A stretch of DNA of 64,000 nucleotides. Source: Armatimonadota bacterium (GTDB lineage Bacteria > Sysuimicrobiota > Sysuimicrobiia > Sysuimicrobiales > Sysuimicrobiaceae). Where the stretch lies: NCBI GenBank assembly GCA_031460175.1, contig JAVKGW010000001.1, positions 209,021 through 273,020 on the forward strand. Direction: 5' to 3'. Each line of letters starts with the position of its first letter. Positions within the stretch are counted from its first letter, which is position 1. Shown piece by piece: positions 16,392 through 26,881 of this stretch. The position numbers and the translations under genes are program-made. Under the pieces are notes generated by a model. That model saw only the letters and a list, made by a program, of their open reading frames with translations. It ran no database searches and had not been told where the DNA came from.

Positions 16392-17528
16392 CTACCCCCA
16401 GACCTCCCGGGCCACCTCCACCACCCGCTGCAGCTTGGCCCACTGGTCCTCCTCCGTGAGAAGGTTTCCTTCCATGACGGAGGCGAACCCGCACTGGGGA
16501 CTGAGGGCGAGACGTTCTAGGGGCACGTAGCGGCTGGCTTCCTCGATGCGGCGCAGGAGAACCTCCTTGGACTCCAGCTGCGGCCGCTTGGTGCTCACCA
16601 GGCCCAGCACCACGGTCTTGTCCGGTGGGACGAACCGCAGGGGTTCGAAGGTACCGGAGCGCTCGTCGTCGTACTCCAGGAGGAACCGGTCCACCTGGAG
16701 CTCGTTGAAGACCTTCTCCGCGATGGGGTCATATCCGCCCTCCGCGAACCACTGGCTGCGGTTGTTGCCCCGGCACAGGTGGAAGGCGAGGACCACGCCC
16801 GGCCGTCGGGCGCCTTCCAGGCACGCGTTGTCCGCGTGGATGGCCTCGTCCAGGGCGGCCTCCGGCTCCATCCCCATCTCCGCCCGCACGTGCTCCCTCC
16901 ACTGCGGGTCGATGTACACGCTGTAGCGGGGCGCGTCCAGCTGGATGTACGTCACCCCTTCCGCGATCAGGGCCCGGATCTCGTCTCGGATGATGGGGAC
17001 GATGTCCCACAGCAGCTCCGAGTGGTTCCGGTAGATCCGGTCCGTTACCCCGCGCTTGAAGGCGAGGGCGGGGAACTGGTTGGCGCTGGGGAGGGTGATC
17101 TTGAAGGGTCCCGGGCTGTGCTTCCGGAGGAAGGCCACCTCGTGCGCCGTGAGCCGACGGAGCGGCCGCAACCGGGCCGTGACCACCCCCCTTACCCGGG
17201 CGGGCGGCGGCGTGGTTCCCTCCCCCTTCCACGTGCGGGAAGGCCGCGAGGAGGGAGTGCCCTGTGTGCTGTCCGGACGAGGCCCGTCCTCGAGAGCTTC
17301 AAACCCCTCCACCGCCTCCAGGAGATCGCTCATGAAGTGGCGGCGGCGCAGCTCCCCGTCCGTGTAGATGTCCACCCCGATCTCCTGTTGCTTTCGGAGC
17401 AGCCGCAGGATGTGTCGGTCCTCGATCTCCCGGAGCTCCTCCTGTGGGGCCCCCCGGGCCCGGGCCTCCAACAATTCCTGCGGGCGCAGGAGACTCCCCA
17501 CCTGATCCGCCCGAACCTGCCCGACCAT
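16392..17528 (-). CDS. MetE-like cobalamin-independent methionine synthase (C-terminal-domain form)
   Basis: 378 residues from an ATG preceded by GGAGGGGG. It corresponds to the catalytic barrel of MetE alone, the YxjG-like short form. The expected zinc ligands are seen: His250 and Cys252 in FHLCRGN, Glu285 in LLEYDDE, and Cys346 in SPQCGF. The family moves a methyl group to homocysteine or a similar thiol; methyl donor is uncertain in the short form. Upstream on the minus strand a TACAAT (-10, 17561-17566) is seen with no matching -35. Residues 95-115 form a Pro/Ser/Thr-rich insertion. Confidence 0.85.
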   Translation of the reverse strand: MVGQVRADQVGSLLRPQELLEARARGAPQEELREIEDRHILRLLRKQQEIGVDIYTDGELRRRHFMSDLLEAVEGFEALEDGPRPDSTQGTPSSRPSRTWKGEGTTPPPARVRGVVTARLRPLRRLTAHEVAFLRKHSPGPFKITLPSANQFPALAFKRGVTDRIYRNHSELLWDIVPIIRDEIRALIAEGVTYIQLDAPRYSVYIDPQWREHVRAEMGMEPEAALDEAIHADNACLEGARRPGVVLAFHLCRGNNRSQWFAEGGYDPIAEKVFNELQVDRFLLEYDDERSGTFEPLRFVPPDKTVVLGLVSTKRPQLESKEVLLRRIEEASRYVPLERLALSPQCGFASVMEGNLLTEEDQWAKLQRVVEVAREVWG

Positions 17529-17584
17529 CTTCCCCCTCCGCGTCGCGGGTATCGTCTGCCATTGTAGCAACCCCGGAGGAGCGC

Positions 17585-20191
17585 CTACGCCACCACCCGC
17601 TCCCGTCGCGTGATCACGATCTCCCCGGCCCGGGCATCCACCACGGCCACGTCGCCCTCCCGCAGTTCCCCCGCCAGCACCTTCCGGGAGAGGGGGTTTT
17701 CCACCAGGCGCTGGATGAGCCGGCGCAGCGGCCGGGCCCCGAAGTCCGGGTTGTAGCCTTCCCGGGCGAGATACGCCTTCGCCTGGGGGGTGACCTCGAT
17801 GGCGATCCTGAGGTCCTGCAGGCGCTGCTGGAGGGAGCGGATCTGCAGCTCCACGATCTGCTCCAGGTGTGCGCGGCTGAGCGGCCGGAACACGATCACC
17901 TCGTCGATGCGGTTCAGGAACTCCGGACGGAAGGTGCGGCGCAGCTCCGCTTGCACCTGGACCTTCGCCAGCTCAAAGGAAGGGGTGTCTTCCGGGTCCA
18001 GGTCCCGCAGGTAGGGGGAGCCTACGTTGCTGGTGAGGATCAGCACGGTGTTCTTGAAGTCCACGGTGCGGCCCTGGCCGTCCGTGAGCCGGCCGTCCTC
18101 CATCACCTGGAGGAGGATGTTCAGGACGTCCGGATGGGCCTTCTCCACCTCATCGAAGAGGACCACCCGGTACGGGCGCCGGCGCACCGCCTCCGTGAGC
18201 TGTCCGCCTTCCTCGTAGCCCACGTATCCGGGGGGCGCTCCGACGAGCCGCGAGACGGTGTGCTTCTCCTGGTACTCGGACATGTCGATCCGCACCATGG
18301 CCTCCTCGGAGTCGAACAGGACCTCCGCGAGGGCCCGGGCGAGCTCGGTCTTCCCGACCCCCGTGGGCCCCAGGAACAGGAAGGAGCCGATGGGCCGGCG
18401 GGGGTCCTTGAGGCCGGCCCGGGCCCGGCGGATGGCATCCGCCACCGCCTGAACCGCCTCCTCCTGGTCCACCACCCGCTGGTGCAGCCGCTCCTCCAGC
18501 TTCAGGAGCTTCTCCTTCTCCGTCTCCAGCAGGCGCGTGACCGGGATGCCCGTCCACTGGCTCACCACCTCCGCGATGTCCTCTGCGTCCACCTCCTCCT
18601 TCAGCAGCCGCTGCGGGCCCAGCTGCCGCAGCTCCTCCTCCGCGGCCGCCAGCTGCTTGGTGAGCTCGGGGAGTACCCCGTAGCGCAGCCGCGCGGCCCG
18701 CTCTAGGTCCGCCACCCGTTCTGCCTGCTCCAGTTCCACCTTCGTGCGGTCCATCTCCGCCTTGATGTGCCGGATCCTCTGCACGATCCGCTTCTCGCGT
18801 TCCCACCGCTCCCGGAGCAGCTGGCTCTGCTCGCGCAGGCGCGCGAGCTCCTGCTCCAGCTTCTGCAGGCGCTCCTGCGCCTCCGGATCCGTCTCCCGGC
18901 GCAGGGCCTCCCGCTCGATCTCCAGCTGCATAATCCGGCGGTCGATCTCATCGAGCTCCGCGGGCTTGCTGTCGATCTCCATGCGCAGCCGGGCCGCGGC
19001 CTCGTCGATGAGGTCCACGGCCTTGTCCGGCAGGAACCGGCCCGTGATGTACCGGGTCGAGAGCTGGGCGGCCGCGATCACCGCGGCGTCCGTAATCCGG
19101 ACGCCGTGGTGGACCTCGTACTTCTCCTTAAGCCCCCGCAGGATGCTGATGGTCTCCTCCAAAGTGGGTTCGTCCACGTACACGGGCTGGAACCGGCGCT
19201 CCAGGGCCGGGTCCTTCTCGATGTGCTTGCGGTACTCGTCCAGGGTGGTGGCCCCGATGCAGTGGAGTTCCCCCCGGGCCAGCATGGGCTTGAGGAGGTT
19301 ACTGGCGTCCATGGCGGCCCCCTCCGCAGCGCCCGCGCCCACCACCGTGTGGATCTCATCGATGAAGAGAATGATCTCGCCGTGGCTGTCCGCGATCTCC
19401 TTGAGGACCGCCTTCAGCCGCTCCTCGAACTCCCCCCGGTACTTGGTGCCCGCGAGCAGCGCTCCCATGTCCAGCTGGAAGATGCGCCTGTTCTTGAGCT
19501 GCTCAGGGACGTCTCCCCGCACGATCCGCTGGGCCAATCCTTCCACGATGGCGGTCTTGCCCACCCCAGGCTCACCGATGAGCACGGGGTTGTTCTTCGT
19601 GCGGCGGCTCAGGACGTGGATCACCCGGCGGATCTCCTCGTCCCGGCCGATCACGGGGTCGAGCTTGCCCTGTCGCGCGAGCTCCGTGAGGTCCCGGCCG
19701 TAGCGCTCCAGCACCTGGTACTTGGTCTCCGGCCGCGCATCCGTCACCCGCTGGCGTCCCCGGACCTCGGCCAGGGCGCGGAGCAGGGCCTCCTTCGTGA
19801 TGCCGTTCTGCTGGAGGATGCGGCCGGCCCCGGTCTCCACGGCCTCGCTCATGGCCAGGAGGAAGTGCTCGGTGCTGGTGTACTCGTCCTGCATCCGCTG
19901 GGCCTCGCGCTCCGCCCCGTCCCACACCCGCCGCAGGCCCGGGCCCACGTACAGCTCCGCGGGCCCCTGAACCCGGGGCAGGGTGCGGAGGGCCCGGTCC
20001 ACCTGCTCCCGGATGCGGCTCAGGTTTGCTCCGGCCCGCTGCAGGACCTGGGGGACTACCCCATCCGCCTGCTCCAGCAGCGCGAGGAGGAGGTGTTCCG
20101 TCTCCACGTAGGGGTGGCCCGCTTCCCGCGCGAGCTCCTGGGCCCGTGCCAGGGCCTCCTGCGACTTCTCCGTGAGTTTGTCCCACCGCAT
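17585..20191 (-). CDS. clpB: ATP-dependent disaggregase ClpB
   Basis: 868 residues, full ClpB length. N-terminal double-repeat domain (1-145), first AAA+ with GEPGVGKT (206-213) and [12 protein letters not shown], a long middle coiled coil (about 410-525) that marks ClpB rather than ClpA/C, and a second AAA+ with GPTGVGKT (near 605) followed by YVGYEEGG and the C-terminal D2-small domain. It pulls aggregated proteins apart together with DnaK/DnaJ/GrpE, which are coded just upstream. Last gene of the heat-shock operon, 9 bp after dnaJ. Confidence 0.97.
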   Translation of the reverse strand: MRWDKLTEKSQEALARAQELAREAGHPYVETEHLLLALLEQADGVVPQVLQRAGANLSRIREQVDRALRTLPRVQGPAELYVGPGLRRVWDGAEREAQRMQDEYTSTEHFLLAMSEAVETGAGRILQQNGITKEALLRALAEVRGRQRVTDARPETKYQVLERYGRDLTELARQGKLDPVIGRDEEIRRVIHVLSRRTKNNPVLIGEPGVGKTAIVEGLAQRIVRGDVPEQLKNRRIFQLDMGALLAGTKYRGEFEERLKAVLKEIADSHGEIILFIDEIHTVVGAGAAEGAAMDASNLLKPMLARGELHCIGATTLDEYRKHIEKDPALERRFQPVYVDEPTLEETISILRGLKEKYEVHHGVRITDAAVIAAAQLSTRYITGRFLPDKAVDLIDEAAARLRMEIDSKPAELDEIDRRIMQLEIEREALRRETDPEAQERLQKLEQELARLREQSQLLRERWEREKRIVQRIRHIKAEMDRTKVELEQAERVADLERAARLRYGVLPELTKQLAAAEEELRQLGPQRLLKEEVDAEDIAEVVSQWTGIPVTRLLETEKEKLLKLEERLHQRVVDQEEAVQAVADAIRRARAGLKDPRRPIGSFLFLGPTGVGKTELARALAEVLFDSEEAMVRIDMSEYQEKHTVSRLVGAPPGYVGYEEGGQLTEAVRRRPYRVVLFDEVEKAHPDVLNILLQVMEDGRLTDGQGRTVDFKNTVLILTSNVGSPYLRDLDPEDTPSFELAKVQVQAELRRTFRPEFLNRIDEVIVFRPLSRAHLEQIVELQIRSLQQRLQDLRIAIEVTPQAKAYLAREGYNPDFGARPLRRLIQRLVENPLSRKVLAGELREGDVAVVDARAGEIVITRRERVVA

Positions 20192-20200
20192 GGTCTCCTC

Positions 20201-21157
20201 CTACCTCAGCCCCATGGCCGCCCGCGGGTTTTCCTGGCGCAGCCGGCCCAGCTGTTCCACGAGGCGCCGTTCCTCGGGCGAGAGCCGCTGGGGCAGCACT
20301 ACTTTCACCCGCACCAGCAGGTCTCCCCTTCCGGACCCCATCAGCCGGGGCATTCCCTGTCCCCGCAGGCGGAAGACCTGGCCGTTCTGGGTCTCCGGCG
20401 GGATCCGCATCCTCACCTTCCCGGACAGCGTCGGGACCTCGATCTCCGCGCCCAGCAGGGCTTCCACGAGGGAGATCGGGATCTCACACACCAGATCGTC
20501 CCCCTCGCGGGTGAAGAAGGGGTGCGGCCGTACCCGCACCTCCACGTAGAGGTCTGCGCCGTCTGCGGCCCCCCGCACCCGCACTTTCTGGCCGTCCCGG
20601 ATGCCGGGCGGGATCTGCACCCGGATCCGGCGGGAACGCCCGTTCAGGCTGAGGCTCAGCTCCCGCTCCGTGCCGTGGAAGGCCTCCTCCAGGGAGATCT
20701 CCACGGAGGTGGTGAGGTCCTCCCGGGGAACGGTGCGGGCACCGCGGAAGGGGGAGCGGCGGCCCGGCCGGGTGAAGGGATCGAAGATCCCCAGATCGCC
20801 GAAGAACCGGCGGAAGAACTCCGAGAACCCGAAGTCCTCGAACCGGCCGAACACCTCCCCGGGCTCGCCGAAGATCACGGTCCACTCCCCGGGGCCTTCG
20901 GCCTGGGGACCCGCGAACTGGTCCCAGGGCACCCCGCGCTCCCGGAGCTCCAGCAACTGGTCGTAGCGCCTGCGCTTCTCGGGGTCGCTCAGGACCTGGT
21001 AGGCCTCGTTGATCTCCTTGAACTTCTCCGCGGCCTGGGGGTCCTTGTTCACGTCCGGGTGGTACTGGCGGGCCAAGCGGCGAAACGCTTCGTTGATCTG
21101 CTTGCCGTCCGCGTTGCGGGGCACCCCCAGGATCCGGTAGTAGTCCTTGAACTCCAT
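20201..21157 (-). CDS. dnaJ: DnaJ-family co-chaperone, type B (no zinc finger)
   Basis: 318 residues. J domain with the HPD motif (33-35), a Gly/Phe-rich stretch (about 95-140), then the two beta-barrel substrate domains ([18 protein letters not shown]). The four CxxCxGxG repeats of classical DnaJ are absent, so it resembles CbpA/DnaJ2. It is the only J protein in the dnaK operon, placed between grpE (3 bp) and clpB. It activates DnaK ATPase and hands over clients. Confidence 0.93.
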   Translation of the reverse strand: MEFKDYYRILGVPRNADGKQINEAFRRLARQYHPDVNKDPQAAEKFKEINEAYQVLSDPEKRRRYDQLLELRERGVPWDQFAGPQAEGPGEWTVIFGEPGEVFGRFEDFGFSEFFRRFFGDLGIFDPFTRPGRRSPFRGARTVPREDLTTSVEISLEEAFHGTERELSLSLNGRSRRIRVQIPPGIRDGQKVRVRGAADGADLYVEVRVRPHPFFTREGDDLVCEIPISLVEALLGAEIEVPTLSGKVRMRIPPETQNGQVFRLRGQGMPRLMGSGRGDLLVRVKVVLPQRLSPEERRLVEQLGRLRQENPRAAMGLR

Positions 21158-21160
21158 CTC

Positions 21161-21763
21161 CTACTGGGCCACGCGGACCCGCGCGGGCCGCAGCACCTCC
21201 TCGCCCACCAGGTATCCTTGCTGAACCACGTCCACCACCGTGCCCGGCTCCACCCCGGCCTCCTCCGCGGGCACCTGATCCACGGCCTCGTGACGGGCAG
21301 GGTCGAACCGGGCGCCCGCGGCCTCCATGGGCCGCACCCCCAGGAGGCTCAGCTGTTCCAGGACGGAGCGGTGCGTCATGCGGAGGCCCTCGAGGATGCC
21401 CTCCACCGCCTGGTTGTCCTGGGCCTGCTCTCCGTACTGGATGGCCCGCTCCAGGTTGTCGAGCACCCCCAGCACCAGGTGCAGCATGGCCCGTCGGACG
21501 CGGGCCACGGCCTCCTCCTGCCGCCGGGCCGCCAGCTTCTTGTAGTTCTCCAGGTCCGCGGCCGCGTGCAGGAACTGCTGCCAGTTGCGCTCCGCCTCCT
21601 GGCGGTAGCGCTCCACCTCCTCCCGCAGGCGCGCCACCTCCTCGGGGCGCACCTCCGCCGGCTCCGCGGGCTCCGGGAGGTCTCCCCCGTCGGAGGCCGG
21701 GGCTTCCGCGAAGTCCTCCCGGGGCTCGCTTTGCCCGTTCAGACGATCCTCCCGCTCCGACAT
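21161..21763 (-). CDS. grpE: Nucleotide exchange factor GrpE
   Basis: About 200 residues from ATG; a GTG four codons upstream (21775) is equally possible. Acidic disordered N-terminus (1-50), a long helix (50-110; ENYKKLAARRQEEAV) used for dimerisation, and the C-terminal beta domain ending GYLVGEEVLRPARVRV, the usual GrpE ending. Releases ADP from DnaK and may act as thermosensor. Follows the dnaK stop by a few bases. Confidence 0.95.
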   Translation of the reverse strand: MSEREDRLNGQSEPREDFAEAPASDGGDLPEPAEPAEVRPEEVARLREEVERYRQEAERNWQQFLHAAADLENYKKLAARRQEEAVARVRRAMLHLVLGVLDNLERAIQYGEQAQDNQAVEGILEGLRMTHRSVLEQLSLLGVRPMEAAGARFDPARHEAVDQVPAEEAGVEPGTVVDVVQQGYLVGEEVLRPARVRVAQ

Positions 21764-21779
21764 CTCCCCGATCACCGCC

Positions 21780-23672
21780 CTACTGGTCGCTGGGCTTGTA
21801 CTCCGCGTCGATCACGTCGTCCGGCCCCCGTCGCTCCCCACCTCCTCCGCCCGAGGGGGTGCCGCTCGCGGCGGCGCGGTACAGCCGCTCGGAGATGCGG
21901 AAGATCATCTGCTGCAGCTCTTCCGTGAGCTGCTTGACCTTTGCCACGTCCCGGGCCTGGACCGCGTGTCGCAGCTCCTTCGCCTTCTCCTCCAGGGGTT
22001 TGCGGTCGCTCTCCGGAGCCGCGCTCAGCTGGTCCCGCAGGAGCCGCTCCGCCTGATAGGCCATGCTGTCCCCGCGGTTCAGGATCTCCGCCTCCTCCCG
22101 CTTGCGGCGGTCCTCCTCCGCGTGCTGCTCCGCCTCCCGGACCATGCGCTCGATCTCCTCCCGGGTGAGGGTGCTGGTGCCCGTGATCCGGATGGACTGC
22201 TCCCGGCCCGTGGCCAGGTCCTTCGCGGAGACGGCGAGGATGCCGTTCGCGTCGATGTCGAAGGTGACCTCGATCTTGGGCACCCCGCGCGGAGCGGGCG
22301 GGATCCCGTCCAGGATGAACCGGCCCAGGGTCCGGTTGTCCCGGGCCATGGGCCGCTCTCCCTGCAGCACGTGGATCTCCACCTGCGTCTGCCCGTCCTC
22401 CGCGGTGGTGAAGATCTCGCTCTTGCGGGTGGGGATGGTGGTGTTGCGGGGGATGAGGACGGTCATGACCCCGCCCAGGGTCTCGATGCCCAACGACAGC
22501 GGGGTCACGTCCAGCAGAACCACCTCCCGCACCTGACCCGCCAGCACGCCTGCCTGGATGGCGGCGCCCACCGCCACCACCTCGTCCGGGTGGACCTCCT
22601 TGCTGGGTTCCTTCCCGGTGAGCCGCCGCACCAGCTCCTGGATCATGGGCATGCGGGTGCTGCCGCCCACCAGGATGACCTCGTGGAGGTCCCGCTCGCT
22701 GAGCTTGGCGTCACCCATGGCCTGGCGATAGGGCGGGATGCACCGTTCCACCAGGTCCGCGGTGAGCTCCTCGAACTTGGCCCGGGTGAGGACCATGTCC
22801 AGGTGCTTGGGACCCGTGGCATCCGCGGTGATGAAGGGGAGGTTGATGGTGGTCTGGACCATGGCGCTGAGCTCGATCTTCGCCCGCTCCGCGGCCTCCC
22901 GGAGGCGTTGCAGCGCCTGCCGGTCCTGCCGGAGGTCAATGCCGTGCTCCTTGCGGAACTCCTCCGCAAGCCAGTTCACGATCCGCTCGTCCCAGTCGTC
23001 CCCGCCCAGGTGCGTGTCGCCGGCCGTGGCCCGGACCTGGAACACGCCTTCCCCGATCTCCAGGATGGAGACGTCGAAGGTGCCCCCTCCGAGGTCCCAC
23101 ACCAGCACCGTCTCCGATCCCTTCTTGTCGAGGCCATAGGCCAGGCAGGCCGCGGTGGGCTCGTTGATGATGCGCAGGACCTTCAGGCCTGCGATCTCCC
23201 CCGCGTTCTTGGTGGCGGTGCGCTGGGCATCGTTGAAGTACGCGGGGACCGTGATCACCGCCCCGTCGATCTTCTCCCCCAGGTACGCCTCCGCGTCCTC
23301 CTTGAGCTTCTGGAGGATCATGGCGGAGATCTCCTCCGGGGTGAAGGTGCGGTCCACGGCGGGTACGTACACACAGGCCATCCCGTGCTGTCCCTCCACC
23401 ACCTTGTAGGGCACCATCTTCCGCTCCGTCTCCACCTCGCTGTACCGGCGGCCCATGAACCGCTTGATGGAGTAGATGGTGTTCTCGGGGTTCAGGATGG
23501 CCTGGCGCTTGGCCATCTGGCCCACCAGGCGTTCGCCCGTCTTCGTGAAGGCCACCACGGACGGCGTGAGGCGGCTGCCCTCGCGGTTGGGGATCACCAC
23601 GGGTTCCCCGCCGATGATGGCGGCGATGACAGAGTTCGTGGTGCCGAGATCAATCCCCACCACCTTGCCCAT
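21780..23672 (-). CDS. dnaK: Chaperone DnaK (Hsp70)
   Basis: 630 residues. Actin-like ATPase domain begins [14 protein letters not shown] and keeps the phosphate 2 loop ([13 protein letters not shown]); the substrate-binding domain has [13 protein letters not shown], and the helical lid is followed by a short Gly-rich tail that ends SDQ rather than EEVD. The first-domain deletion between residues near 80-105 typical of Gram-positive-type DnaK is suggested by the short loop after VPYKVVEG, but needs alignment. Folds nascent and stressed proteins with DnaJ and GrpE. Confidence 0.97.
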   Translation of the reverse strand: MGKVVGIDLGTTNSVIAAIIGGEPVVIPNREGSRLTPSVVAFTKTGERLVGQMAKRQAILNPENTIYSIKRFMGRRYSEVETERKMVPYKVVEGQHGMACVYVPAVDRTFTPEEISAMILQKLKEDAEAYLGEKIDGAVITVPAYFNDAQRTATKNAGEIAGLKVLRIINEPTAACLAYGLDKKGSETVLVWDLGGGTFDVSILEIGEGVFQVRATAGDTHLGGDDWDERIVNWLAEEFRKEHGIDLRQDRQALQRLREAAERAKIELSAMVQTTINLPFITADATGPKHLDMVLTRAKFEELTADLVERCIPPYRQAMGDAKLSERDLHEVILVGGSTRMPMIQELVRRLTGKEPSKEVHPDEVVAVGAAIQAGVLAGQVREVVLLDVTPLSLGIETLGGVMTVLIPRNTTIPTRKSEIFTTAEDGQTQVEIHVLQGERPMARDNRTLGRFILDGIPPAPRGVPKIEVTFDIDANGILAVSAKDLATGREQSIRITGTSTLTREEIERMVREAEQHAEEDRRKREEAEILNRGDSMAYQAERLLRDQLSAAPESDRKPLEEKAKELRHAVQARDVAKVKQLTEELQQMIFRISERLYRAAASGTPSGGGGGERRGPDDVIDAEYKPSDQ

Positions 23673-23694
23673 ACGGCCTCCCTCCTCGCACCGC

Positions 23695-24156
23695 TCACCG
23701 AACTTCCACCTTCACCTTCCGGGCCTGTGCGGCCTCGGCCTTGGGAACGCGGACCTCCAGCACCCCGTCCCGGTACGTGGCCTTCGCCTGGTCCGGCTTC
23801 ACCTCCGTGGGAAGCGGCAGGGTCCGCTCAAACCGGCCGTAGCGCAGCTCCCGGCGGTGGTAGCTGCGGCCGCGCTCCTCCTTCTCCTCCCGGCGCTCCG
23901 CCACCAGGGTCACGGTGCGGTCGTCCACCTGCACGTCGATGCTCTTTGGATCCACCCCCGGCAGCGCCGCCCGGACCACCACGTCCGTATCCGTCTCATA
24001 GAGCTCCACCGCGGGCCGCCACACCTCCGCCTCCCGCGGGCGCTCCGGGACCTCCAGCTCCGTCCCGAAGCCCTCCACGAACTCGTCCAGCAGGCGCTCG
24101 AGGGTGCGCCGCATGGTTCGGAGCTCCCGAATCGGATCCCACCGCAGGATGCCCAT
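23695..24156 (-). CDS. Small heat-shock protein, Hsp20/alpha-crystallin family
   Basis: 153 residues from an ATG that follows AGGGGGG. N-terminal arm [15 protein letters not shown], alpha-crystallin domain from about residue 46 ([21 protein letters not shown]) to 140 with the [16 protein letters not shown] end strand. It lacks the usual C-terminal IxI/V anchor and instead ends KVKVEVR. ATP-independent holdase. It lies between hspR (2 bp gap) and dnaK (22 bp), a position where small Hsps are less common than in separate operons. Confidence 0.93.
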   Translation of the reverse strand: MGILRWDPIRELRTMRRTLERLLDEFVEGFGTELEVPERPREAEVWRPAVELYETDTDVVVRAALPGVDPKSIDVQVDDRTVTLVAERREEKEERGRSYHRRELRYGRFERTLPLPTEVKPDQAKATYRDGVLEVRVPKAEAAQARKVKVEVR

Positions 24157-24158
24157 GC

Positions 24159-24479
24159 TCAATCCCCCCTTTCCCGAATGGTTCGCTTTCCGGCGGACTG
24201 CAGGATGACCTCTGCCACGAACTCGTACCGGTCCTGGATCTCCAGAAAGAGCTTCACCCCGGCCAGGTTGAGCCCGACCTCCCGGGTCAAGTACTGGATG
24301 AGCCGGACCCGCTGGAGGTCGCGGTCGCTGAACAGGCGGATCCGGTTCCGCCGGGCGGGCCGGATCAGCCCTTTCTCCTCGTAGATCCGGAGGGTTCTCG
24401 GATGGACGCCCAGCAGTTCCGCAGCGATGCCGATGGCGTAGACCGGCGTGGTGTCCGTCTTGAACCTCCGCTGCCCCAA
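24159..24479 (-). CDS. hspR: MerR-family heat-shock repressor HspR
   Basis: 106 residues starting with TTG, supported by GGGAGGTG at good spacing. The MerR-type winged helix is clear: VYAIGIAAELLGVHPRTLRIYEEKGLIRP followed by RIRLFSDRDLQRVRLIQYL. HspR represses the dnaK operon in actinobacteria and others, usually with DnaK as co-repressor. As first gene of this operon, it is well placed to repress itself and the five genes after it. The C-terminal tail is short and basic. Confidence 0.9.
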   Translation of the reverse strand: MGQRRFKTDTTPVYAIGIAAELLGVHPRTLRIYEEKGLIRPARRNRIRLFSDRDLQRVRLIQYLTREVGLNLAGVKLFLEIQDRYEFVAEVILQSAGKRTIRERGD

Positions 24480-24505
24480 CCGAGAACACCTCCCGATCCG
24501 GCTCC

Positions 24506-24559
24506 ATGGTAGCTGGGTTTACCAGCCATTGTCAATAGGCTTGACAATAACATTGTCAA
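24506..24559 (-). promoter_or_regulatory. Heat-shock operon promoter with three operator half-sites
   Basis: On the minus strand TTGACA (24530-24535) and TACCAT (24506-24511) are spaced by 18 bases. The -35 lies in an inverted repeat: ATTGTCAA (24528-24535), 5 bases, TTGACAAT (24541-24548), then 3 bases and ATTGTCAA again (24552-24559). The three half-sites allow two overlapping palindromes. The sequence differs from the classical HAIR element of actinobacterial HspR, but keeps a TTGA core and is the only candidate operator at this site. Confidence 0.65.
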
Positions 24560-24561
24560 TG

Positions 24562-25422
24562 TCAGGCCACCAACAGGATCACCCCCGCGGTCATCCCGCA
24601 GGCCACCAGCAGCCGTCGCCACGCTTCCTGCTCCCCCAACACCCGGGTTCCCAGCCAGGTTCCGATGAGGATGCTCACCTCCCGGGCGGGTGCGATGGCG
24701 CTCACGGGGCTACTGCGCAGGGCGGTGAGCACGAGGATGTACGAGAGGGGAACCAGCACCGCGAGCCCGAAGACCTCCAGGCGGTGAACCCGCCAGTGCC
24801 TCCTGACCTCCGGCCACCGGGTCCGGATGAGCGGGGTGAGCAGGAGCCACCGCCCGAGATGGCTCCCCCAGTCCAGGAGGACCGGAGGGATCCCAAGAGC
24901 GCTCACCGCGTGCTTGTCCCACAGGGTGTAGCCCGCGATGAAGACCCCCGTGAGGATTCCGTAGCCCAGGGCGGACCGGTCCCGGGCCGGGGATTGCCAG
25001 AAGGCCTGCACGTCCGCGAGGCTGAACAGGCTGGCGAGGATCAGCAGGGCTCCGATGAGGGCCGCGGCCCGGGGCCGCTCCCCCAAGAGGGCGATGGCCG
25101 CCAGGGTGGCCAGGAGCGGCCCCGTGCCCCGCGCCACCGGATACACCAGGGAGAGGTCTCCCGCGCGGTACCCTCGCTGCAGGGCGAGGAAGTAGCCCAG
25201 GTGCAGAGCCGCGGATCCCAGTACGAACCCCACCTCCCACCCTCCCATTCGGGGCCTCTGAAGCACCGCGGAGGCGACCGCCACGGGCAGGTACAGGAGG
25301 ACGGCAAGGGCTTCGAACAACCACGTGAGGGCCACCCCACCCCCCGCGCGTTTCGCGAGCAGGTTCCAGGTGGCGTGCACCAGGGCGGCCGCCAGGAGGA
25401 GCAGTAGGGCCAGTAGGCTCAT
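24562..25422 (-). CDS. EamA/DMT-family membrane transporter
   Basis: 286 residues with ten predicted membrane helices in two five-helix EamA repeats (about 1-130 and 150-286). Loop pieces such as PVARGTGPLLATLAAIALLGERP and PAREVSILIGTWLGTRVLGEQE are characteristic of drug/metabolite exporters of this family. Substrate unknown. The stop is just upstream of the hspR promoter, so it is the last gene of the mrp-to-ogg run. Confidence 0.85.
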   Translation of the reverse strand: MSLLALLLLLAAALVHATWNLLAKRAGGGVALTWLFEALAVLLYLPVAVASAVLQRPRMGGWEVGFVLGSAALHLGYFLALQRGYRAGDLSLVYPVARGTGPLLATLAAIALLGERPRAAALIGALLILASLFSLADVQAFWQSPARDRSALGYGILTGVFIAGYTLWDKHAVSALGIPPVLLDWGSHLGRWLLLTPLIRTRWPEVRRHWRVHRLEVFGLAVLVPLSYILVLTALRSSPVSAIAPAREVSILIGTWLGTRVLGEQEAWRRLLVACGMTAGVILLVA

Positions 25423-25433
25423 CCGGCCGTGCG

Positions 25434-26306
25434 CTAGACGGCTTCCCCGCGCCGGTCGCGTCCAAATCCCCAGGAGGTGCGGGCGAAATGGTAGAGGTGC
25501 TGCTGGGCCAAGCCTGCAAGGGGGCCGAACCGCTCCCGCGCCCAGGTCCGGATCTCGCGTGGGGTGCGGGCGCGTCCGCGGAAGTACAGCTCGAGGACCG
25601 CCCGCCGCACCCACACGTCCACGGGGAACGCCTCCCGGTGTCCCAGGCCGAAGAGGAGCACGCACTCCGCCACCTTCTCGCCCACCCCGGGAAGCGCCAG
25701 AAGCGCTGTCCGCGCCTCCTCGAGGGAGGCCCGGCGCAGGGCCTCGAGGTCCACGAGGCGGTCTGCCACCAGGCGGGCGGTGGCCCGGAGGTACGGGGCG
25801 CGGTACCCGAGGGCTGCGTCCCTGAGGATCCGGGGCGGGGCCTCCGCGATCCGTTCGGGAGACGGGAACGTGAACGCTTCTCCCCGGGCCGGGATCCTTT
25901 CCCCCAGCGCCCGGCACAGCCGCTCGATGCTGAGCCGGATCTTGGGGATGTTGTTGTTCTGGGAGATGAGGAAGCTGCAGAGCGCCTCCCAGGGGTGCTG
26001 GGCCAGGAGGGAGATGCCGCGGGTGAGGGGGAGGATCTGACGGAGCACGGGGTCGGAGCACAGCCGCCGCTCCGCCGCCCGCACGGGTCCGCCGCCGAAC
26101 AGGTATGCCCGCACGGCTTCCGGGCCAAGCGGCTCCCCTTCCGGGTGGACCCGTAGGTGACCCGGCATGGGCTCCAGCCAAAGCACCGTGCGGCCCACCA
26201 CCCCGCGCGCCCACCGCCCTGCCCAGGTCCACCGGAAGGCCTGGCCGCAGCTCAGGGTGCGCTTCAGGTGCAGCCCGGGCGCCGGGAGCTCGAAGGAGCT
26301 CACCAC
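25434..26306 (-). CDS. 8-oxoguanine DNA glycosylase/AP lyase (OGG1 family)
   Basis: About 290 residues. N-terminal TBP-like domain with TLSCGQAFRW, as in OGG1, then a helix-hairpin-helix GPD domain: LPGVGEKVAECVLLFG with the catalytic Lys near 211, and PVDVWVRR with the catalytic Asp near 230. It should excise 8-oxoguanine and nick the strand. SISQN-type lesion-contact segment reads FLISQNNNIPKI. The start is one of two adjacent GTG codons after GGAGGGG; the second forms a GTGA overlap with the Nudix stop. Neighbouring a Nudix hydrolase, it suggests oxidative-damage handling. Confidence 0.9.
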   Translation of the reverse strand: MVSSFELPAPGLHLKRTLSCGQAFRWTWAGRWARGVVGRTVLWLEPMPGHLRVHPEGEPLGPEAVRAYLFGGGPVRAAERRLCSDPVLRQILPLTRGISLLAQHPWEALCSFLISQNNNIPKIRLSIERLCRALGERIPARGEAFTFPSPERIAEAPPRILRDAALGYRAPYLRATARLVADRLVDLEALRRASLEEARTALLALPGVGEKVAECVLLFGLGHREAFPVDVWVRRAVLELYFRGRARTPREIRTWARERFGPLAGLAQQHLYHFARTSWGFGRDRRGEAV

Positions 26307-26881
26307 CCGAACCCCTCCACCACCCGCTGGGACCAGCTCTCCATCCCGGGGTAGTAGTCCCGCAGGCGCTTCACGGGGACGAACCCGCCCACCAGCCTCT
26401 GGACCTCCCGGACCCGGACGTCCCCTTCCGTCCGCACCTCGTACACCAGCCCGAAGTGGACCCGGCTCACGGGCGTGCTCTCGTCGTTGAGCACGGCCAC
26501 CAGCTGGGCCTCCCAGGGGGCGGTGAACTCCAGCTCCTCCGCCAGCTCCCGCCGCAACCCGGATTCGATGGGATCGTCCGCGTCCTGCGCGTTGACGTGG
26601 CCGCCCACCCCGATGGCGTACCGGTGGTGCAGCCGTGGATCCCCACCCCGGTCCGTGCGCCGGAAGAGGAACACCTCTCTGCCGCGGCGCACCACCGCGT
26701 ACGGGATGATCTGCTTCCACGAGGGGTCGTCCTCCACCTCTCCGCGGCGGCGAAAGGATCCGTACCGTCGGATCCGCGCCAGGAACTCCGGGATCCCTTG
26801 CCGTCTCAGGCCCTCGAAGCAGTCCCCCTGGAACAACCGCGCCCGGGGGACCACCAGCACCTCTTCCTCAAATCCCGTCAT
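26300..26881 (-). CDS. Nudix-family hydrolase
   Basis: 193 residues. The Nudix helix RRELAEELEF is clear, but the box is not canonical: GGHVNAQDADDPIESGLRRE has extra residues between the glycines and the REL-AEE part, and Asp replaces the first conserved Glu. This divergent box occurs in a MutT-like group of uncertain substrate. N-terminal 55 residues form an added domain. It overlaps the DUF502 remnant upstream by 14 bp and OGG downstream by a few bases, implying co-translation. Confidence 0.8.
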   Translation of the reverse strand: MTGFEEEVLVVPRARLFQGDCFEGLRRQGIPEFLARIRRYGSFRRRGEVEDDPSWKQIIPYAVVRRGREVFLFRRTDRGGDPRLHHRYAIGVGGHVNAQDADDPIESGLRRELAEELEFTAPWEAQLVAVLNDESTPVSRVHFGLVYEVRTEGDVRVREVQRLVGGFVPVKRLRDYYPGMESWSQRVVEGFGW

